Assembly (NCBI RefSeq): GCF_000382265.1
Contig: NZ_KB907973.1
Coordinates: 1 to 64,000, forward strand
DNA length: 64,000 nucleotides
DNA from: Yoonia vestfoldensis DSM 16212
GTDB lineage: Bacteria; Pseudomonadota; Alphaproteobacteria; Rhodobacterales; Rhodobacteraceae
Reading direction: 5' to 3'
Positions 8,073 to 20,141 of this stretch are shown piece after piece. Under the pieces are notes generated by a model. That model did no database searches, had not been told where the DNA came from, and saw nothing but the letters and a program-made list of their open reading frames with translations. The position numbers and the translations under genes are program-made. Positions within the stretch are counted from its first letter, which is position 1. Every line of letters starts with the position of its first letter.

Positions 8073-9173
8073 TCAGGTGAGGGTCTGCGCCACGGGCCGG
8101 CGCAGCGCAAATGGCATGGGGGTGGCAAGGCCAAGGCGCAGAAGGATCGACGCCCGTCCCGATGTCAGGCCCATGAGCGCCGCCACCGCAGCGCGCCGCT
8201 CGGGCACTTCGACGGCCTGATTGAAATGGGCATGGGCCAGCCCCAGATCGGTCGCAACCAGCGTGAGGCGTGCCAGAACCCGGCCGGTTTCGACCCAGTG
8301 TTGCGGCGCATCGCCCGCACTGACCAGCAGAACAAGGGCTGCCGAACTGTCGATCTGCGCGCTGTATTTTGCCGCTTCCGACGCCTTGCGATAGACCAGC
8401 GGAAACACGACGCCACCGAGCCGTTGTGGCATCGACGGGTTGCCCGAACAGCCTGAAAACAACCCGTCCGCCCGCGCAAGCGCCGCAGCCTCGCTGAACC
8501 GCAGCCAGTCGCGCAGTTCGGCGACAAAGGCAGGATCGTCCATCTGGTCTGCGTTCGCGGCAACCACAAGATCGCGCAGCGCCGTCTTGGCGGTGGCGTC
8601 CTCGACCAGATGCAGCACCACTTCGGATCCTGCGGTGACCTGCTTCAAGGCGTCTTGTTCGGGCGCGGTCAGGGGCGCGCCGTCATAAATGCTGCGGTTC
8701 GACTGGCGCTGGGCAACCGCCGTCACCAGCGGGTCCGCCAGCCCACCGGGCGCAAGACTGATCCGAAGCCTCTCGCCTGCGGGGTCGAAAACCGGGCGGG
8801 CCGTCAACCCATAGGCGGATGCGGCAATCCCCAGCGTTTCCGCCGCCGCGCCGAGGCTGACAAAGCTGTGGTGGCGATCAGGATCGACGACAGGGGTGAA
8901 CCGGGCCGGGTCGGGTGCGATGGTGATCTGACTGTCATCCCCCGAAAACCGCCAGGCTTGGGTGTTGTGGTTGTTCGGGGCCAGCGTGGCAAAGCGTACC
9001 AGTTCCGCCATGCGCGTAGGCCCCTGCGCCATGAGGTCCAGAGGCAGGCGCAGCGCCGCCCCCGCTTTGGCAAACCCGGCGGTGTCGCGCAGCATCCACG
9101 CCCCGGCCGCCACCGCAGGCACACCGACGACCAAAGCCGGAATGACCGCGCGACGTGACAGATGCATCCCCAT
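8073..9173 (-). CDS. Acg/nitroreductase-like FMN protein with Tat-like or anchor N-terminus
   Basis: 366 residues. The N-terminus [20 protein letters not shown] has twin Arg and a hydrophobic stretch, so export or membrane anchoring is likely. The rest is a two-lobed nitroreductase-like fold with [16 protein letters not shown] (FMN-binding start) and [14 protein letters not shown]. This matches the Acg family of FMN-binding proteins, known from dormancy regulons of mycobacteria. The ATG at 9173 overlaps the arcA stop (TGATG), and arcB follows after 19 bases, so it is embedded in the arc operon. Its substrate is unknown; a flavin store or redox role is possible. Confidence 0.8.
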   Translation of the reverse strand: MGMHLSRRAVIPALVVGVPAVAAGAWMLRDTAGFAKAGAALRLPLDLMAQGPTRMAELVRFATLAPNNHNTQAWRFSGDDSQITIAPDPARFTPVVDPDRHHSFVSLGAAAETLGIAASAYGLTARPVFDPAGERLRISLAPGGLADPLVTAVAQRQSNRSIYDGAPLTAPEQDALKQVTAGSEVVLHLVEDATAKTALRDLVVAANADQMDDPAFVAELRDWLRFSEAAALARADGLFSGCSGNPSMPQRLGGVVFPLVYRKASEAAKYSAQIDSSAALVLLVSAGDAPQHWVETGRVLARLTLVATDLGLAHAHFNQAVEVPERRAAVAALMGLTSGRASILLRLGLATPMPFALRRPVAQTLT

Positions 9174-10396
9174 CACACCGCATCCCGGATCAGCGGGCAG
9201 GTCATGCAATGCGATCCGCCACGGCCGCGGCCCAGCTCTGATCCGGGGATGGTGATGACCTCGACGCCCGCCTTGCGCAGCAGGGTATTGGAATAGGTGT
9301 TGCGTTCGTATCCGACGACGACTCCGGGTTCGAGGCACAGCAGGTTATTGGCGTCGTCCCATTGTTCACGGGCACTCTCATAGGCATCGCCGCCAGTTGG
9401 CACGGTGCGCAGTTTCTTGAGCCCAAGGGCAGCAGCCACGACATTCAGGAACGGTTCCGTCTCGACTTCGACGGCGATGGCCCCGCCTTCGCCGGGGCGC
9501 AGGCTGGTGCAGCGGATTGCATCCGTGACTTCTGCAAAGACGGTTACGAGGTCGCGGTCGCAGAAGGTGAAAACGGTATCAAGATGCATCGCGCTGCGGG
9601 ACTTGGGGAACTGGCATGCGATGACGCGCGTCGCGCCGCCGCCCGCGAACAGCCGACGGGCGATCTGGCCCACGGCTTGCGGTGTCGTGCGTTCGCCCAT
9701 GCCGATCAGCACGGTGCCATTGCCGATGGGCATGACATCGCCGCCCTCGACCGTGGCCGGGCCGTGATCCTGCATCGGATCCCCCCACCAGATCGGAAAT
9801 CCCGCATCCTTGAAATCGGGATGAAAGCGATAGATCGCGGCCACGTTCAGCGTTTCCAGCCGCCGCGCGGGCCAGTGCATCGGATTGACCGTGACACCGC
9901 CATAGATCCAGCAGGTCGTGTCGCGGGTAAAGATGTGGTTGGGCAGGGGGGGGAGGATGAAATCGGCAGGCTCCAGCATAGGGGCGAGCACGCCCTTTGC
10001 CGGAATCGGCAATTCAGCCCGGCTCATGCCCCCGATCAGGATGGTGGACAGCAGGTCGGCATCGACCTCCATCAGATGGGCCGTCAGGTCATCGGCCAGA
10101 CCGACACCCACGGCGTTGTCACTGATCCGCGCTGCCAGCAGCCATTTGCGGGCCTCCATGTCCTTCAGCGTTTCCGCCAGCAACTGGCGCAGGAACACGA
10201 CCTCGATCCCGCGATTGCGCATCGCATCGACGAAGGTCATGTGTTCGATCCGCGCCTGTTTGACCCAGATCACGTCATCGAACAGCAGTTCTGCGCAATT
10301 GGCGGGCGTCAGCCTGGCCATGGCGGCCCCGGGCTTGTGGACCAGAACGCGGCGCAGCTTGCCCGCCTCGGAATGGACGCCATAGGTGATGCTCAT
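9173..10396 (-). CDS. arcA: Arginine deiminase
   Basis: 407 residues; hydrolyses arginine to citrulline and ammonia in the cytoplasm. Catalytic features of the amidinotransferase fold are all visible: FTRDTT, the EGGD motif with Asp ([11 protein letters not shown]), [13 protein letters not shown] with the catalytic His, and the nucleophile Cys in [14 protein letters not shown] at the C-terminus. Its ATG overlaps the stop of the antiporter gene by four bases (ATGA). With arcB and arcC it makes one ATP per arginine. Confidence 0.98.
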   Translation of the reverse strand: MSITYGVHSEAGKLRRVLVHKPGAAMARLTPANCAELLFDDVIWVKQARIEHMTFVDAMRNRGIEVVFLRQLLAETLKDMEARKWLLAARISDNAVGVGLADDLTAHLMEVDADLLSTILIGGMSRAELPIPAKGVLAPMLEPADFILPPLPNHIFTRDTTCWIYGGVTVNPMHWPARRLETLNVAAIYRFHPDFKDAGFPIWWGDPMQDHGPATVEGGDVMPIGNGTVLIGMGERTTPQAVGQIARRLFAGGGATRVIACQFPKSRSAMHLDTVFTFCDRDLVTVFAEVTDAIRCTSLRPGEGGAIAVEVETEPFLNVVAAALGLKKLRTVPTGGDAYESAREQWDDANNLLCLEPGVVVGYERNTYSNTLLRKAGVEVITIPGSELGRGRGGSHCMTCPLIRDAV

Positions 10397-11844
10397 GTCG
10401 GGGTTCCTTGAAGGATGACGCCCATGCTCAGGGCGGCCATGATGATGACGGTAAGGACCAGAAGGACCGGCCAGACAAAGCGCAGCCAGCGTTCATAGGG
10501 CACCCGCCCGATGGCCAGCCCGCCCATGACAACGGCCGAGGTCGGGGTAACCAGATTGACCACGCCCTCGGCCGACTGGAAGGCAGTCACGACAAGGCTG
10601 CGGGAGACCCCGGCGAAATCGCCGACGGGGGCGAGGATCGGCATGGACAGCACGGCAAGGCCCGAGGTCGAGGGCACAAAGAACGACAGAACGACCTGAA
10701 TCCAGTACATCACGTTGATGAAGATCACCTCGTTCAGGCCCGCGACGGTGCCTTCGGCCCAGTGCAGGACGGTGTCTGTCATGTGGCCCGCGTCCATCAC
10801 CACCACGATGCCGCGCGCCAGCCCGATGATCAGCGCCACCCCCAGTAGGTCGCGCGCCCCGCCGACGAAGGCGTCGACCAATCCCTTTTCGCCCAACCGG
10901 CCCACAAGGCCGATGCCAATCCCCGCAAAAAGGAACAGCCCGCTCATTTCGGCCATCCACCAGCCGCCCAGCGATACGCCCCAGATCATCACCGCGAAGG
11001 TCGCGCCGAACAGCATCAGCACGATCTTGTGCAGCCCGCTGAAATCGCTCGCCCCGGGCGCGGCCGTGCCGACGAAATGCGCTTCGTTGGCGGCTTTCTT
11101 GTCAAAGACCAACGAGCGTGACGGGTCGGCCTTGACCCGTGCGGCGTAGCGCATGACATAGGCCACGGTCACCGCAAAGGTCAGCGCCAGCAGGACCAGC
11201 CGCAGCATCAACCCGTCGGTAAAGGGCACCCCGGCGGCGTCCGATGCGATCACGGTCGAAAAGGCGTTCACGGTCGAGCCCAGCACGCCGACGCCCGCGC
11301 CCAACAGGATCGTGGCCACGGCGGTCAGAGCGTCATAGCCCGCCGCGATCATCACCGGCGTCAGGATGACGTAGAAGGCCAGCGTCTCCTCGGCCATGCC
11401 GTAGGTCGAGCCGCCAAGCGCAAACAGCGCCATCAGGATCGGGATCATCCATTTTTCCCGCCCTTTCAGCCGGGCCATCGCGCGCTTGATGCCTGCGTCG
11501 ATGGCGCCTGTGGCCGTCACCACGCCGATGAACCCGCCGATCATCAGCACGAAAAGCGCCACGTCGATCGCATTGGCGGAGTAGCTGCCGGGATCATAGA
11601 ACCCGGCGATCGGCGCAAGGATCACGTCGAAAATGCCCTGCGGATTGGCGTCGGTGGGGGCATAGGTGCCCGCAACCGGAACGTCCTTGCCCAGTGTCTC
11701 GGAGGCCACACGCTCATACTGGCCGGCGGGGATCACCCAGGTCAGGCCAGCGATGATGATGATCAACGCGAAAAGGATGGTATACGCAGACGGAAAGTGG
11801 AAACGGGACGCGGTTTCGGGCGCAGGCGTTTCGGGGTTTGCCAT
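10393..11844 (-). CDS. YfcC-family (DcuC/ArcD-like) basic amino acid antiporter, probable arginine/ornithine exchange
   Basis: 483 residues with 12 or so hydrophobic segments; family signatures include [11 protein letters not shown] near the N-terminus, [18 protein letters not shown] and [20 protein letters not shown]. These proteins belong to the C4-dicarboxylate/ArcD-like carrier family. Being first in the arc operon, with ATGA overlap to arcA, it most probably swaps external arginine for ornithine. It is not the APC-type ArcD of Pseudomonas. The start follows AAAGGACACATC. The spacer upstream (11845-12076) shows only one TTGAT half-site at 11873-11877. Confidence 0.88.
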   Translation of the reverse strand: MANPETPAPETASRFHFPSAYTILFALIIIIAGLTWVIPAGQYERVASETLGKDVPVAGTYAPTDANPQGIFDVILAPIAGFYDPGSYSANAIDVALFVLMIGGFIGVVTATGAIDAGIKRAMARLKGREKWMIPILMALFALGGSTYGMAEETLAFYVILTPVMIAAGYDALTAVATILLGAGVGVLGSTVNAFSTVIASDAAGVPFTDGLMLRLVLLALTFAVTVAYVMRYAARVKADPSRSLVFDKKAANEAHFVGTAAPGASDFSGLHKIVLMLFGATFAVMIWGVSLGGWWMAEMSGLFLFAGIGIGLVGRLGEKGLVDAFVGGARDLLGVALIIGLARGIVVVMDAGHMTDTVLHWAEGTVAGLNEVIFINVMYWIQVVLSFFVPSTSGLAVLSMPILAPVGDFAGVSRSLVVTAFQSAEGVVNLVTPTSAVVMGGLAIGRVPYERWLRFVWPVLLVLTVIIMAALSMGVILQGTPT

Positions 11845-12076
11845 GATGTGTCCTTTGCCAGCAAAAGCCGCATTGATGCATGTGGCTGTTGTGACAAGGC
11901 TAGGCGAGGATGGCGTGCGGCGGACTGACAGAGGTTAGCGGGGCCTTCTGCCCGATGATCCCCGGCGCGGATTTTGCCGCAGGGGGCCGGGGGGCAAATC
12001 ACTGGCGGTGCCGAACCTGGGCCACTGCTCGCAAGATCGCAAAGCTGGGGTCGGCCTCGGCCCATGGCAGCGACGC

Positions 12077-12931
12077 TTATCTTGGGTCTTGCGCCGATGC
12101 AGCGCCGGTTCCCAGTTCGATGATTTCGGCGGTGATCGCCTCTTGGCGGACCCGGCGCAGGGTTGCCTCGAACGCGCCCAACTCGCGCGTGATCTGGCTG
12201 CTGGCGGCGGACATCGCCTCCATCCGCGCCTCGTTCTCGGCGGCAAAGGCATGGAGCGCGCCCTTGCACACCAAGGCATGGAGGTAGTCCCCGCTGAGGC
12301 TGGTGATCAGTGCCTCGGTGGGAAGCTGGGTCAGCGGCCGTGTCGCGCCGGGCGTCGGCAGGACCGACAGGTCGATCGGCAACAGTGCCTGCCGGACGAC
12401 TACCGTGCGTCCGCCCGCCCGTCTGGCGTGGATCATGTCCATCCGCTCAAAACGATCCTCTGCCATCGTGCGATAGATTGCCTTGACGATCCCGTCGGCG
12501 AGTTTCGGAATGCCGGGCGTCCGTGAGGGCATCGGCGCCGCCCAGACCGGATAAAGACCGCGCGCCGCGACGATGGATCGGCCACGGGAGCCGATCAAAA
12601 ACAGGCTGGTGGCGGGCAGATTGTCCTCGATGCTGTCCAGAACCCGTTCGCTGAATGCGCCCGCGAATCCCTGTTCAGCGCAAAACACCAAAAGACCTGC
12701 GCCGTTGACAGCCTTGCCGTCTGTGCGTTCAGGTGGCGATGGTGCCCCAGCGGGGCCAAGCGCGCTCGACATGGCGGCGGCAAGTGTCGCGGCATAGCTG
12801 TCGACTGCCTCCATCGCCGCGCAGGCGGCGTTGGCGCGGGCGGCGGCGATGCCCTTCATCGCGTTGACCACGGCCCCAAGCTGGCGAATGCCGTCGATCC
12901 TTGCGCTGACATCGGCAAGCCGTTCCGTCAT
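12077..12931 (-). CDS. atpG: N-type ATPase gamma subunit
   Basis: 284 residues; the central rotor shaft of F1. The N-terminal helix ([20 protein letters not shown] then [10 protein letters not shown]) and the C-terminal helix ([20 protein letters not shown]) pair as the coiled coil that turns inside the alpha/beta ring. It is the last gene of the atp cluster and its ATG overlaps the stop of atpA. The sequence is divergent from housekeeping gamma subunits, as expected for N-ATPases. The arginine deiminase operon starts 232 bases downstream in the same direction, without an obvious terminator between them. Confidence 0.93.
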   Translation of the reverse strand: MTERLADVSARIDGIRQLGAVVNAMKGIAAARANAACAAMEAVDSYAATLAAAMSSALGPAGAPSPPERTDGKAVNGAGLLVFCAEQGFAGAFSERVLDSIEDNLPATSLFLIGSRGRSIVAARGLYPVWAAPMPSRTPGIPKLADGIVKAIYRTMAEDRFERMDMIHARRAGGRTVVVRQALLPIDLSVLPTPGATRPLTQLPTEALITSLSGDYLHALVCKGALHAFAAENEARMEAMSAASSQITRELGAFEATLRRVRQEAITAEIIELGTGAASAQDPR

Positions 12932-14451
12932 GTCGCGGACCCGGTATCGCCAAGCTGTTCTGCAAGCCGGGTCATCGCGGCCATCATCGCGGTCCGCGCC
13001 TTTTCATCCAGCTCTCCGGTCGTCTGGATGGCATGCAGCGCAGCGGTTGCATCCCGGTCCAGACTGTCCGGCAATTTGTCCCGAAACCGCGCAACAGCCT
13101 CGAGAGGCAAGGGGTCCAGCAGACCTGATTGCACCGCGAGCAGCAGCGCCACCTCATCGGCGAGGCGCAGCGGCGCATTCTGAGGCTGGCGCAGGATTGC
13201 CCTGATCCGCTCGCCGCGCTTGAGTTGTTCGCGCACGCGGCCTTCGGGCATACCGCCGAACCGGGTAAATACCTCAAGCTCCAGAAACTGCGCATAGTCG
13301 AGCCTGAGCGTGCCTGCCGCCTTGCGCAGGACGGGCGCCTGCGTCTTGCCGCCCACGCGACTGACGGACAGGCCGACATCCACGCTGGGCTTCTGCCCCT
13401 GATGGAACAGCGCCGCATCCAGCACGATCTGTCCGTCGGTGATCGAGATCAGGTTGGTCGGGATGTAGGCCGACAGGTTCCCCGCATCGGTTTCCGCGAT
13501 CGGCAATGCGGTCAACGACCCGCCGCCACGCGCCTTGGACAGTTTCGCGGCGCGTTCCAGCAGGCGGGCGTGGATGTAGAACACATCGCCCGGATAGGCC
13601 TCGCGCCCTGGCGATTGCCTTGTCAGGAGCGCGATTTCACGGTGGGTGGCGGCGTGTTTGGACAGATCGTCGATCACGATCAGGGCGTGCTGGCCCTTGT
13701 CGCGGAAATACTCGGCCATGGTCATGCCCGCATAGGGCGCGATCCATTGCAGGCCCGGTGCCGAGGCGGAGCCTGCGACCAGCACGATGCAGCGCGCGAA
13801 ATTCCCGTGCGCTTGCAGCGCGTCGATGGCGCGGCGGACGCTCGATGTCTTCTGCCCAACGGCGACATAGACGCAGATGATGTCGCTGTCGCGCTGCGCG
13901 ATCATCGCGTCGGTGGCCAGTGTCGTCTTGCCGGTGGAATGGTCGCCGACGATCAATTCGCGCTGGCCCCGGCCAAGCGCAAAGAGCGTGTCCATCACAA
14001 GGATGCCGGTCTGCACCGGTTGCGTCACCAGATCGCGTTCGATGATCGAGGGGGCTGGGCGCTCGATCGGCCAGCGTTCGGTCGTTTCGATCGTGCCCTT
14101 GCCGTCAAGCGGGCGGCCAAGCGGGTCGACGATGCGCCCCAGCAGCGCCTCGCCAACGGGTACGCTGACCACCTCGCCGGTGCCGAAGACCGCATCGCCT
14201 GCTGCGACCTTGGTCGCCGCGTCGATGAACACGCAGCCGATCAGATCGGGGTCCAGAACGCGGGCGAACCCGAACTGACCGCCTTCAAATCGCAACACCT
14301 CGTCAAGGCGCACGTCGCGCAGGCCCGAGATCATGGCCACGCCATCGCCGATCTCCTCGACGCGGCCCCTGTGTTCCGGGCGCGGGCCCAGTGCCGCGCG
14401 TCGTACGGCGCCTTGTGCGGAGGCGAGCCAGTCCGGCGTTTCAACCGGCAT
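12928..14451 (-). CDS. atpA: N-type ATPase alpha subunit
   Basis: 507 residues from the ATG at 14451, which follows GAGG by six bases; a TTG six bases earlier is possible. Walker A at about residues 169-176 reads GDHSTGKT (GDRQTGKT in most housekeeping alphas). The Walker B strand ALIVIDD and the SVSRVGG arginine-finger segment are present. It forms the non-catalytic nucleotide sites of the F1 hexamer. It starts inside the last codons of atpF (11-base overlap). Confidence 0.97.
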   Translation of the reverse strand: MPVETPDWLASAQGAVRRAALGPRPEHRGRVEEIGDGVAMISGLRDVRLDEVLRFEGGQFGFARVLDPDLIGCVFIDAATKVAAGDAVFGTGEVVSVPVGEALLGRIVDPLGRPLDGKGTIETTERWPIERPAPSIIERDLVTQPVQTGILVMDTLFALGRGQRELIVGDHSTGKTTLATDAMIAQRDSDIICVYVAVGQKTSSVRRAIDALQAHGNFARCIVLVAGSASAPGLQWIAPYAGMTMAEYFRDKGQHALIVIDDLSKHAATHREIALLTRQSPGREAYPGDVFYIHARLLERAAKLSKARGGGSLTALPIAETDAGNLSAYIPTNLISITDGQIVLDAALFHQGQKPSVDVGLSVSRVGGKTQAPVLRKAAGTLRLDYAQFLELEVFTRFGGMPEGRVREQLKRGERIRAILRQPQNAPLRLADEVALLLAVQSGLLDPLPLEAVARFRDKLPDSLDRDATAALHAIQTTGELDEKARTAMMAAMTRLAEQLGDTGSAT

Positions 14452-15178
14452 TTTCAACCTCGTTCAGGATTGTCTGAAGGTCGGCCCGCCAGCTGTTATG
14501 CAGCACGAAATGGGCGCTGCGCAGCTCCAGCCCGGCGATCAGGTCTGGATCGGTGACAAACCGCAAGCAGGGCGTGCCGCCCAAGGCTTCGTTTATGGTG
14601 CGTTCGATCTCGGTTCTCTCGGCCGTCTCGGGGTCTGTCGCGGTGACGATGTCGATGTCGACCGCCACGGTCGTCAGGGTCGCACGGTCAGAGGCGGACA
14701 TGCCGACAATGGCAACGATCAGATTGGTGCGAAAGGCGGCCTGAACGCCGGGCGTGTTGAAGCGGCCAAGAAGCTTGGCGGCGATCTCTACGGACAGCCC
14801 GACGGCCTTTTTCGCGGTATCCTTGCGCGCGGTTTCGCGGTTGCGGTCAATGTCGGCGCGCGCGGCGGCCACAAGGGCGTCGGTCTTTGCCTGCGCAGCG
14901 GCCATCGCGGTTTTCGCGTCTTTTTCAGCCGTGGCCTTGGCGTCGGCAAGTACGGTTTCACGGTCGGCCGCTATGCCTGCCTTGGCCTCTTCGACCTCGG
15001 CCAATGCAGCATCTGCCTTGGCCTGTGCCGCCTTGGCGTCGTCGAGCATGGCCAACGCCGCCTTCTGGCGTCCGCTGATCGCGCCGGCGACCGGCCGCCA
15101 GAACACGCGGCTCAGAAGCCAGACGAGGATCAGGACGTTGATCGCCTGCAGACCCAGACCCCACCAGTCGAGTGTCAT
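14441..15178 (-). CDS. atpF: N-type ATPase b subunit with delta-like C-terminus
   Basis: 245 residues, much longer than a plain b subunit (about 160). One membrane helix ([20 protein letters not shown]) is followed by about 100 residues of Ala/Lys/Glu-rich coiled coil. The last about 100 residues are globular, and [11 protein letters not shown] at 210-220 plus WRADLQTIL resemble the C-terminal motif of the delta subunit. There is no atpH gene in the cluster, so this protein probably supplies both stalk and delta functions. A four-base gap follows atpE. Confidence 0.9.
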   Translation of the reverse strand: MTLDWWGLGLQAINVLILVWLLSRVFWRPVAGAISGRQKAALAMLDDAKAAQAKADAALAEVEEAKAGIAADRETVLADAKATAEKDAKTAMAAAQAKTDALVAAARADIDRNRETARKDTAKKAVGLSVEIAAKLLGRFNTPGVQAAFRTNLIVAIVGMSASDRATLTTVAVDIDIVTATDPETAERTEIERTINEALGGTPCLRFVTDPDLIAGLELRSAHFVLHNSWRADLQTILNEVENAG

Positions 15179-15182
15179 GCGC

Positions 15183-15431
15183 TCATGCCAGCAACGGGTT
15201 GGCGAACAGCAGCAACAGCGCGATCACCAGGCAATAGATTGCTGTCGTCTCGATCATCGCGAGACCCACGAAAAGGGTCCGCGAGATCGTGTTCGCGGCG
15301 TCGGGCTGACGGGCGATGGCGTCCATTGCAGCGGCAACGGCGCGCCCTTCGGCAAGTGCGGGGCCTATGGCACCGAAAGCCACGGCAAAGGCCGCGCAAA
15401 AGATACTTGCCAGGCTCAGATAGTCCATCAT
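15183..15431 (-). CDS. atpE: N-type ATPase c subunit (rotor ring)
   Basis: 82 residues, two membrane helices joined by the ARQPDAA loop. The ion site is readable: Glu28 in helix 1 (GPALAEGRAV) and Glu61-Thr62-Thr63 with Tyr66 in helix 2 (AMIETTAIY). The E-S/T-T-x-x-Y pattern resembles sodium-binding c subunits such as that of Ilyobacter, but that protein has Gln, not Glu, in helix 1. Glutamates in both helices are a known trait of N-ATPases. Na+ or H+ coupling cannot be settled from this. RBS AAAAGGAACC precedes ATGATG. Confidence 0.96.
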   Translation of the reverse strand: MMDYLSLASIFCAAFAVAFGAIGPALAEGRAVAAAMDAIARQPDAANTISRTLFVGLAMIETTAIYCLVIALLLLFANPLLA

Positions 15432-16135
15432 GGTTCCTTTTCAGTCAGGGAAGGGGTCGGATCATCAGTCTGTGCGGTGCCGTCCTCGACCGCGGAGGTA
15501 ATGAACACCATTGCGAGCACCGCAAAGATATAGGCCTGCACCAGCCCGGTCAGCAGATCGAGCGCCATCAGCGGGATCGGCACCAGTAGACCCGCCAGCG
15601 AGGCGACGATGCCGATGACGAAGACGCCGCTCATCACATTGCCGAACAGGCGGACGAACATCGAAAAGACGCGCGTCAGGCTTTGCAGGATGTTCAGGGG
15701 GATCATGACCGGATTGGGCGCGGCAAAGGATTTCAGCCAGCCGCCCAGACCACCCGCGCGGACGCCGAACCATATCACCGACAAGAAGACCAGCACGGCA
15801 AGACTTGCGTCGGTTTCAAGCTGGGCTGTCGGTGGTGCGACGCCGGGTAGAAGCGAGGACCAGTTCGCAACGAGGATGAAAACGAAAAGCGTTCCGATGA
15901 ACGCGCGATAGGGTGCCGGGGCCGCGCCCGTTGTTTCGGTGATCTGGGTGTCGAGCGTGGTGACGATCAGTTCCAGTGCCGCCTGCGGCCGGGTCGGCCT
16001 GAGCGCCAGTCGGCGGGTCAGCGCAAAAGCACCGATCACCAGTATCGCCATGATCACCCATGTCGTGGCAATCGCTTGCGTGATCGCAACCGGCCCGATC
16101 TGGACCAGGACCGTGGCGTCGAGCGGCGAATTCAC
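15428..16135 (-). CDS. atpB: N-type ATPase a subunit (stator ion channel)
   Basis: 235 residues from a GTG at 16135 whose last two bases begin the TGA stop of atpR (GTGA overlap). Five to six membrane helices; the essential stator arginine lies in SMFVRLFGNVMSG, matching the SLRLFGN motif of other a subunits. The C-terminal LDLLTGLVQAYIFAVLAMVF is the last channel helix pair. Longer readings upstream run into atpR and have no homologous content. Confidence 0.95.
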   Translation of the reverse strand: MNSPLDATVLVQIGPVAITQAIATTWVIMAILVIGAFALTRRLALRPTRPQAALELIVTTLDTQITETTGAAPAPYRAFIGTLFVFILVANWSSLLPGVAPPTAQLETDASLAVLVFLSVIWFGVRAGGLGGWLKSFAAPNPVMIPLNILQSLTRVFSMFVRLFGNVMSGVFVIGIVASLAGLLVPIPLMALDLLTGLVQAYIFAVLAMVFITSAVEDGTAQTDDPTPSLTEKEP

Positions 16136-16413
16136 GCGCGGCCCTCCCGCATCCTGCGCAGCATGATCCACTTGGCGCACAGCAGCCCCGCAAATGCCGC
16201 GAGCAGAGCCAGACCGCCTGCCAGAACGGCAAGAAAGAACCCGCTCGCCAAAAGCGAAATGCGCCCCAGCGTCAGGGCGATCGCGCGCAATGGTTCGCCA
16301 CCGTTGACAAGCAGGTTCGCGGTCTCGCGAAGTGCGCGGAAATAGCCATACCCGATGAAAAGCCCGCCCAGAAAGCAAAGCGGCAGCAGCACCATGAGGG
16401 GCAGGTCGGTCAT
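16132..16413 (-). CDS. atpR: N-type ATPase accessory membrane protein AtpR
   Basis: 93 residues, three hydrophobic segments (LPLMVLLPLCFLGGLFIGYG, ISLLASGFFLAVLAGGLALL and a short third). The ATG at 16413 overlaps the atpQ stop by four bases. AtpR is a marker of N-ATPase operons, lying between atpQ and atpB; it is proposed to help c-ring assembly or ion loading, which is family inference. A longer N-terminus starting upstream is less likely because of the ATGA overlap. Confidence 0.9.
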   Translation of the reverse strand: MTDLPLMVLLPLCFLGGLFIGYGYFRALRETANLLVNGGEPLRAIALTLGRISLLASGFFLAVLAGGLALLAAFAGLLCAKWIMLRRMREGRA

Positions 16414-16699
16414 CGTGCGTTCATCCATTTCCAAGCTGTCCAGCCGCCGATGCACAGCCCCAGCAGTAGCATTGGCGCGCTCCAGAAGATGCCGGTCTGG
16501 AACCGCGCATCGACCCAGCGGCCAAAGAAGAGGCCCGCCAGCGTCGGCACCACGAAAATCCAGCCCAGCACGCCGATCTGCGCCAGACGGCGTCCGACGG
16601 ACATGTCACCTTCGCGCAGCCATTGTTCGTGATGGCTGCGATGCTTGCGGATCTTCACGATCAGCGGATCGGTTTCTGCGGGGTCTGATCGGTCTTCGC

Positions 16700-16703
<4 letters not shown>
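16410..16703 (-). CDS. atpQ: N-type ATPase AtpI-like assembly protein AtpQ
   Basis: 97 residues: a charged soluble N-terminus (MSEDRSDPAETDPLIVKIRK), then two membrane helices (IGVLGWIFVVPTLAGLFFGR and a second ending in GGWTAWKWM). This is the AtpI/AtpZ-like layout, with FFGRWVDARFQTG as the typical turn. AtpI-type proteins help assemble the c ring. ATGA overlap with atpC upstream and with atpR downstream. Confidence 0.9.
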
Positions 16704-18606
<1,903 letters not shown>

Positions 18607-18660
18607 TCACTTGCCAAGAGCCGGCACCAAAGGACCGGTCTGCGGGAAAGCATTGCGGAC

Positions 18661-18702
18661 AGTGTAGAAAGAAGAAGGGACGCGGGTGCTGATCTACATC
18701 AA
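18661..18702 (-). promoter_or_regulatory. Class-II Fnr-type promoter of the N-ATPase operon
   Basis: On the minus strand TTGATGTAGATCAG occupies 18702-18689, differing from TTGAT-N4-ATCAA by one base. Exactly 22 bases separate it from TACACT (18666-18661), a 4/6 match to a -10 element. Box at -41.5 with a 22-base gap is the standard class-II arrangement. It predicts a start near 18654 and a leader of about 66 bases before atpD. The divergent cupin gene begins 154 bases to the right. Confidence 0.65.
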
Positions 18703-18855
18703 TGCGATCACGAACTGTGCATGACCCGCCGGGGCAGGCCGCGTTTTGCCGTGAAACGTGGCTTGCTGCTAACGCCGATCAGTGCGCCGCAGCGTCGCAT
18801 GCCGCACAAAGGGACATGCCCTGAGTCCTGACGCTCAAATGATCGGAGAGCCACC

Positions 18856-19287
18856 ATGAACGGTTATGTCGTGAACATCGAAGACCTGACGGAAAAGAAC
18901 ACCGATTTCCGGCGTGTTCTTTATTCAGGGACCAAGCTGCAACTCGTTCTGATGTCGCTGGCGCCGGGCACCGAAATCGGCGGCGAGATACACGCCGACA
19001 ACGACCAGTTCTTTCGCATCGAAGAGGGAAAGGGAATGGTCGTGATCGACGGCGTCACCCACAAGGTCAAGGCGGGCGACGGCATCGTCGTGCCTGCAGG
19101 CGCACATCACAACGTGATCTGCCGCGGCCATGACGCGCTCAAGCTTTACACCATCTATGGCCCTCCGCATCACGAGGACCAGCTGGTTCAGAAGACCAGA
19201 TCCGACGCGGATGCGTCTGACGAGGCGTTTTCCGGCAAAGGCACCGAACAGGCGGCAGACGTCGTCGAGGTCCGGGCCCGGCCGTGA
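18856..19287 (+). CDS. Cupin-domain protein
   Basis: 143 residues, a single soluble cupin barrel. The first metal motif is GEIHADNDQFFRIEEG (His46, Asp50/Gln51, Glu56) and the second is VVPAGAHHNVICRG with His84/His85. The tail from about residue 115 is charged and probably disordered. Cupins of this size are small isomerases, dioxygenases or sensors; nothing here fixes the role. The start follows GGAGAGCCACC. It is divergent from the N-ATPase operon, so the box at 18689-18702 could also affect it. Confidence 0.85.
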   Translation: MNGYVVNIEDLTEKNTDFRRVLYSGTKLQLVLMSLAPGTEIGGEIHADNDQFFRIEEGKGMVVIDGVTHKVKAGDGIVVPAGAHHNVICRGHDALKLYTIYGPPHHEDQLVQKTRSDADASDEAFSGKGTEQAADVVEVRARP

Positions 19288-19368
19288 AAGGCGGCCTCGC
19301 CATATCATCTTCAAACAGGGGTTCCGTCAGCGCGACGTCCCATTCTCAAGCAACGAAAGGAAGTCAGA

Positions 19369-19680
19369 ATGTCACTTGATATCAAGACCAACCCCAAGAT
19401 TACCGCAGCCACCGACATCGATGCCGTCAGCCACCAATTGGCCGCCCTGCGCGCGGACATGTCGCGCCTTGCGGAAACCGTGAGCGGGATCGCCGGACGG
19501 CGCGGGAGCCGGATCGCCGCGGACATCGCCGATGGTTTGGACGAAGCCAAGCATTATGCCCAAAGCAAGAGCCGGTCCGCCGAGGCGCAATTGGAGGATT
19601 CAGTTGTCGCGCACCCATTCATGACAATCGGCCTTGCTGCCGGCGCGGGTTTTCTGGTTGGCGCCCTGTCGCGGCGGTGA
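19369..19680 (+). CDS. DUF883/ElaB-YqjD-like membrane-anchored helical protein
   Basis: 103 residues: a long amphipathic helix region (HQLAALRADMSRLAETVSGI, DEAKHYAQSKSRSAEAQLED) and one C-terminal membrane helix (VVAHPFMTIGLAAGAGFLVG) ending ALSRR. That is the layout of ElaB/YqjD proteins, which in Escherichia coli are tail-anchored and associate with stationary-phase ribosomes. RBS AACGAAAGGAAGTCAG. The next gene overlaps it by four bases. Confidence 0.85.
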   Translation: MSLDIKTNPKITAATDIDAVSHQLAALRADMSRLAETVSGIAGRRGSRIAADIADGLDEAKHYAQSKSRSAEAQLEDSVVAHPFMTIGLAAGAGFLVGALSRR

Positions 19681-20081
19681 CGGACCCGGTCAATCACGTA
19701 TTGCGCGGTGTTACCCGCGCGTTCCGCAAGGACGCGGGCAGACTGCTACGATCGGCATTGCTGGCTCTGGCCGGTGGCCTGACCGCCGCCGCAGGTTTGG
19801 CGTTCCTGACGGTTTCGGGGTATCTGGTGCTTTGCTTGGCCTTGGGGCCGGGGCCTGCGGCTTTTTTGATCGGCGTCGGATTGCTCGTTCTGGCGGGGGG
19901 CCTGCTGACCTTGGCCGGAAACCGCCCTGCGAACAAGACCGCCGCCGCCCCGCTGCCACCGCAACCCGCTGCATCTGCAACCCATGAGACCGACTTCGCC
20001 TCTCGGATGGCTTTCACGGCAGCTTATGTGATGGCCCGCTATCTTGGCGCGGGCAGACGGGACCGGCAGCATGAACCTTGA
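19677..20081 (+). CDS. Holin-like (phage_holin_3_6 / DUF1469-type) small membrane protein
   Basis: 134 residues from a GTG that overlaps the previous stop (GTGA). Two long hydrophobic hairpin helices (LLALAGGLTAAAGLAFLTVS and LCLALGPGPAAFLIGVGLLV) are followed by a Pro/Ala linker and a short hydrophilic end. This pairs with DUF883-like genes in many alphaproteobacteria. Despite the family name no lysis genes or phage genes are near, so a cell-envelope stress role is more likely than lysis. Confidence 0.8.
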   Translation: MTDPVNHVLRGVTRAFRKDAGRLLRSALLALAGGLTAAAGLAFLTVSGYLVLCLALGPGPAAFLIGVGLLVLAGGLLTLAGNRPANKTAAAPLPPQPAASATHETDFASRMAFTAAYVMARYLGAGRRDRQHEP

Positions 20082-20141
20082 CACAAGTGAAAGGGCGGCA
20101 ATGCAGCCCTTACCGAAAATCAAATTTGCAGGAGAGGCAGC

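Noticed and set aside
11860..11890. Fnr box before the arc antiporter gene
   Set aside because: Only TTGAT followed by GCATGTGGC; the second half-site is missing and the distance to the ATG is too short for class II.
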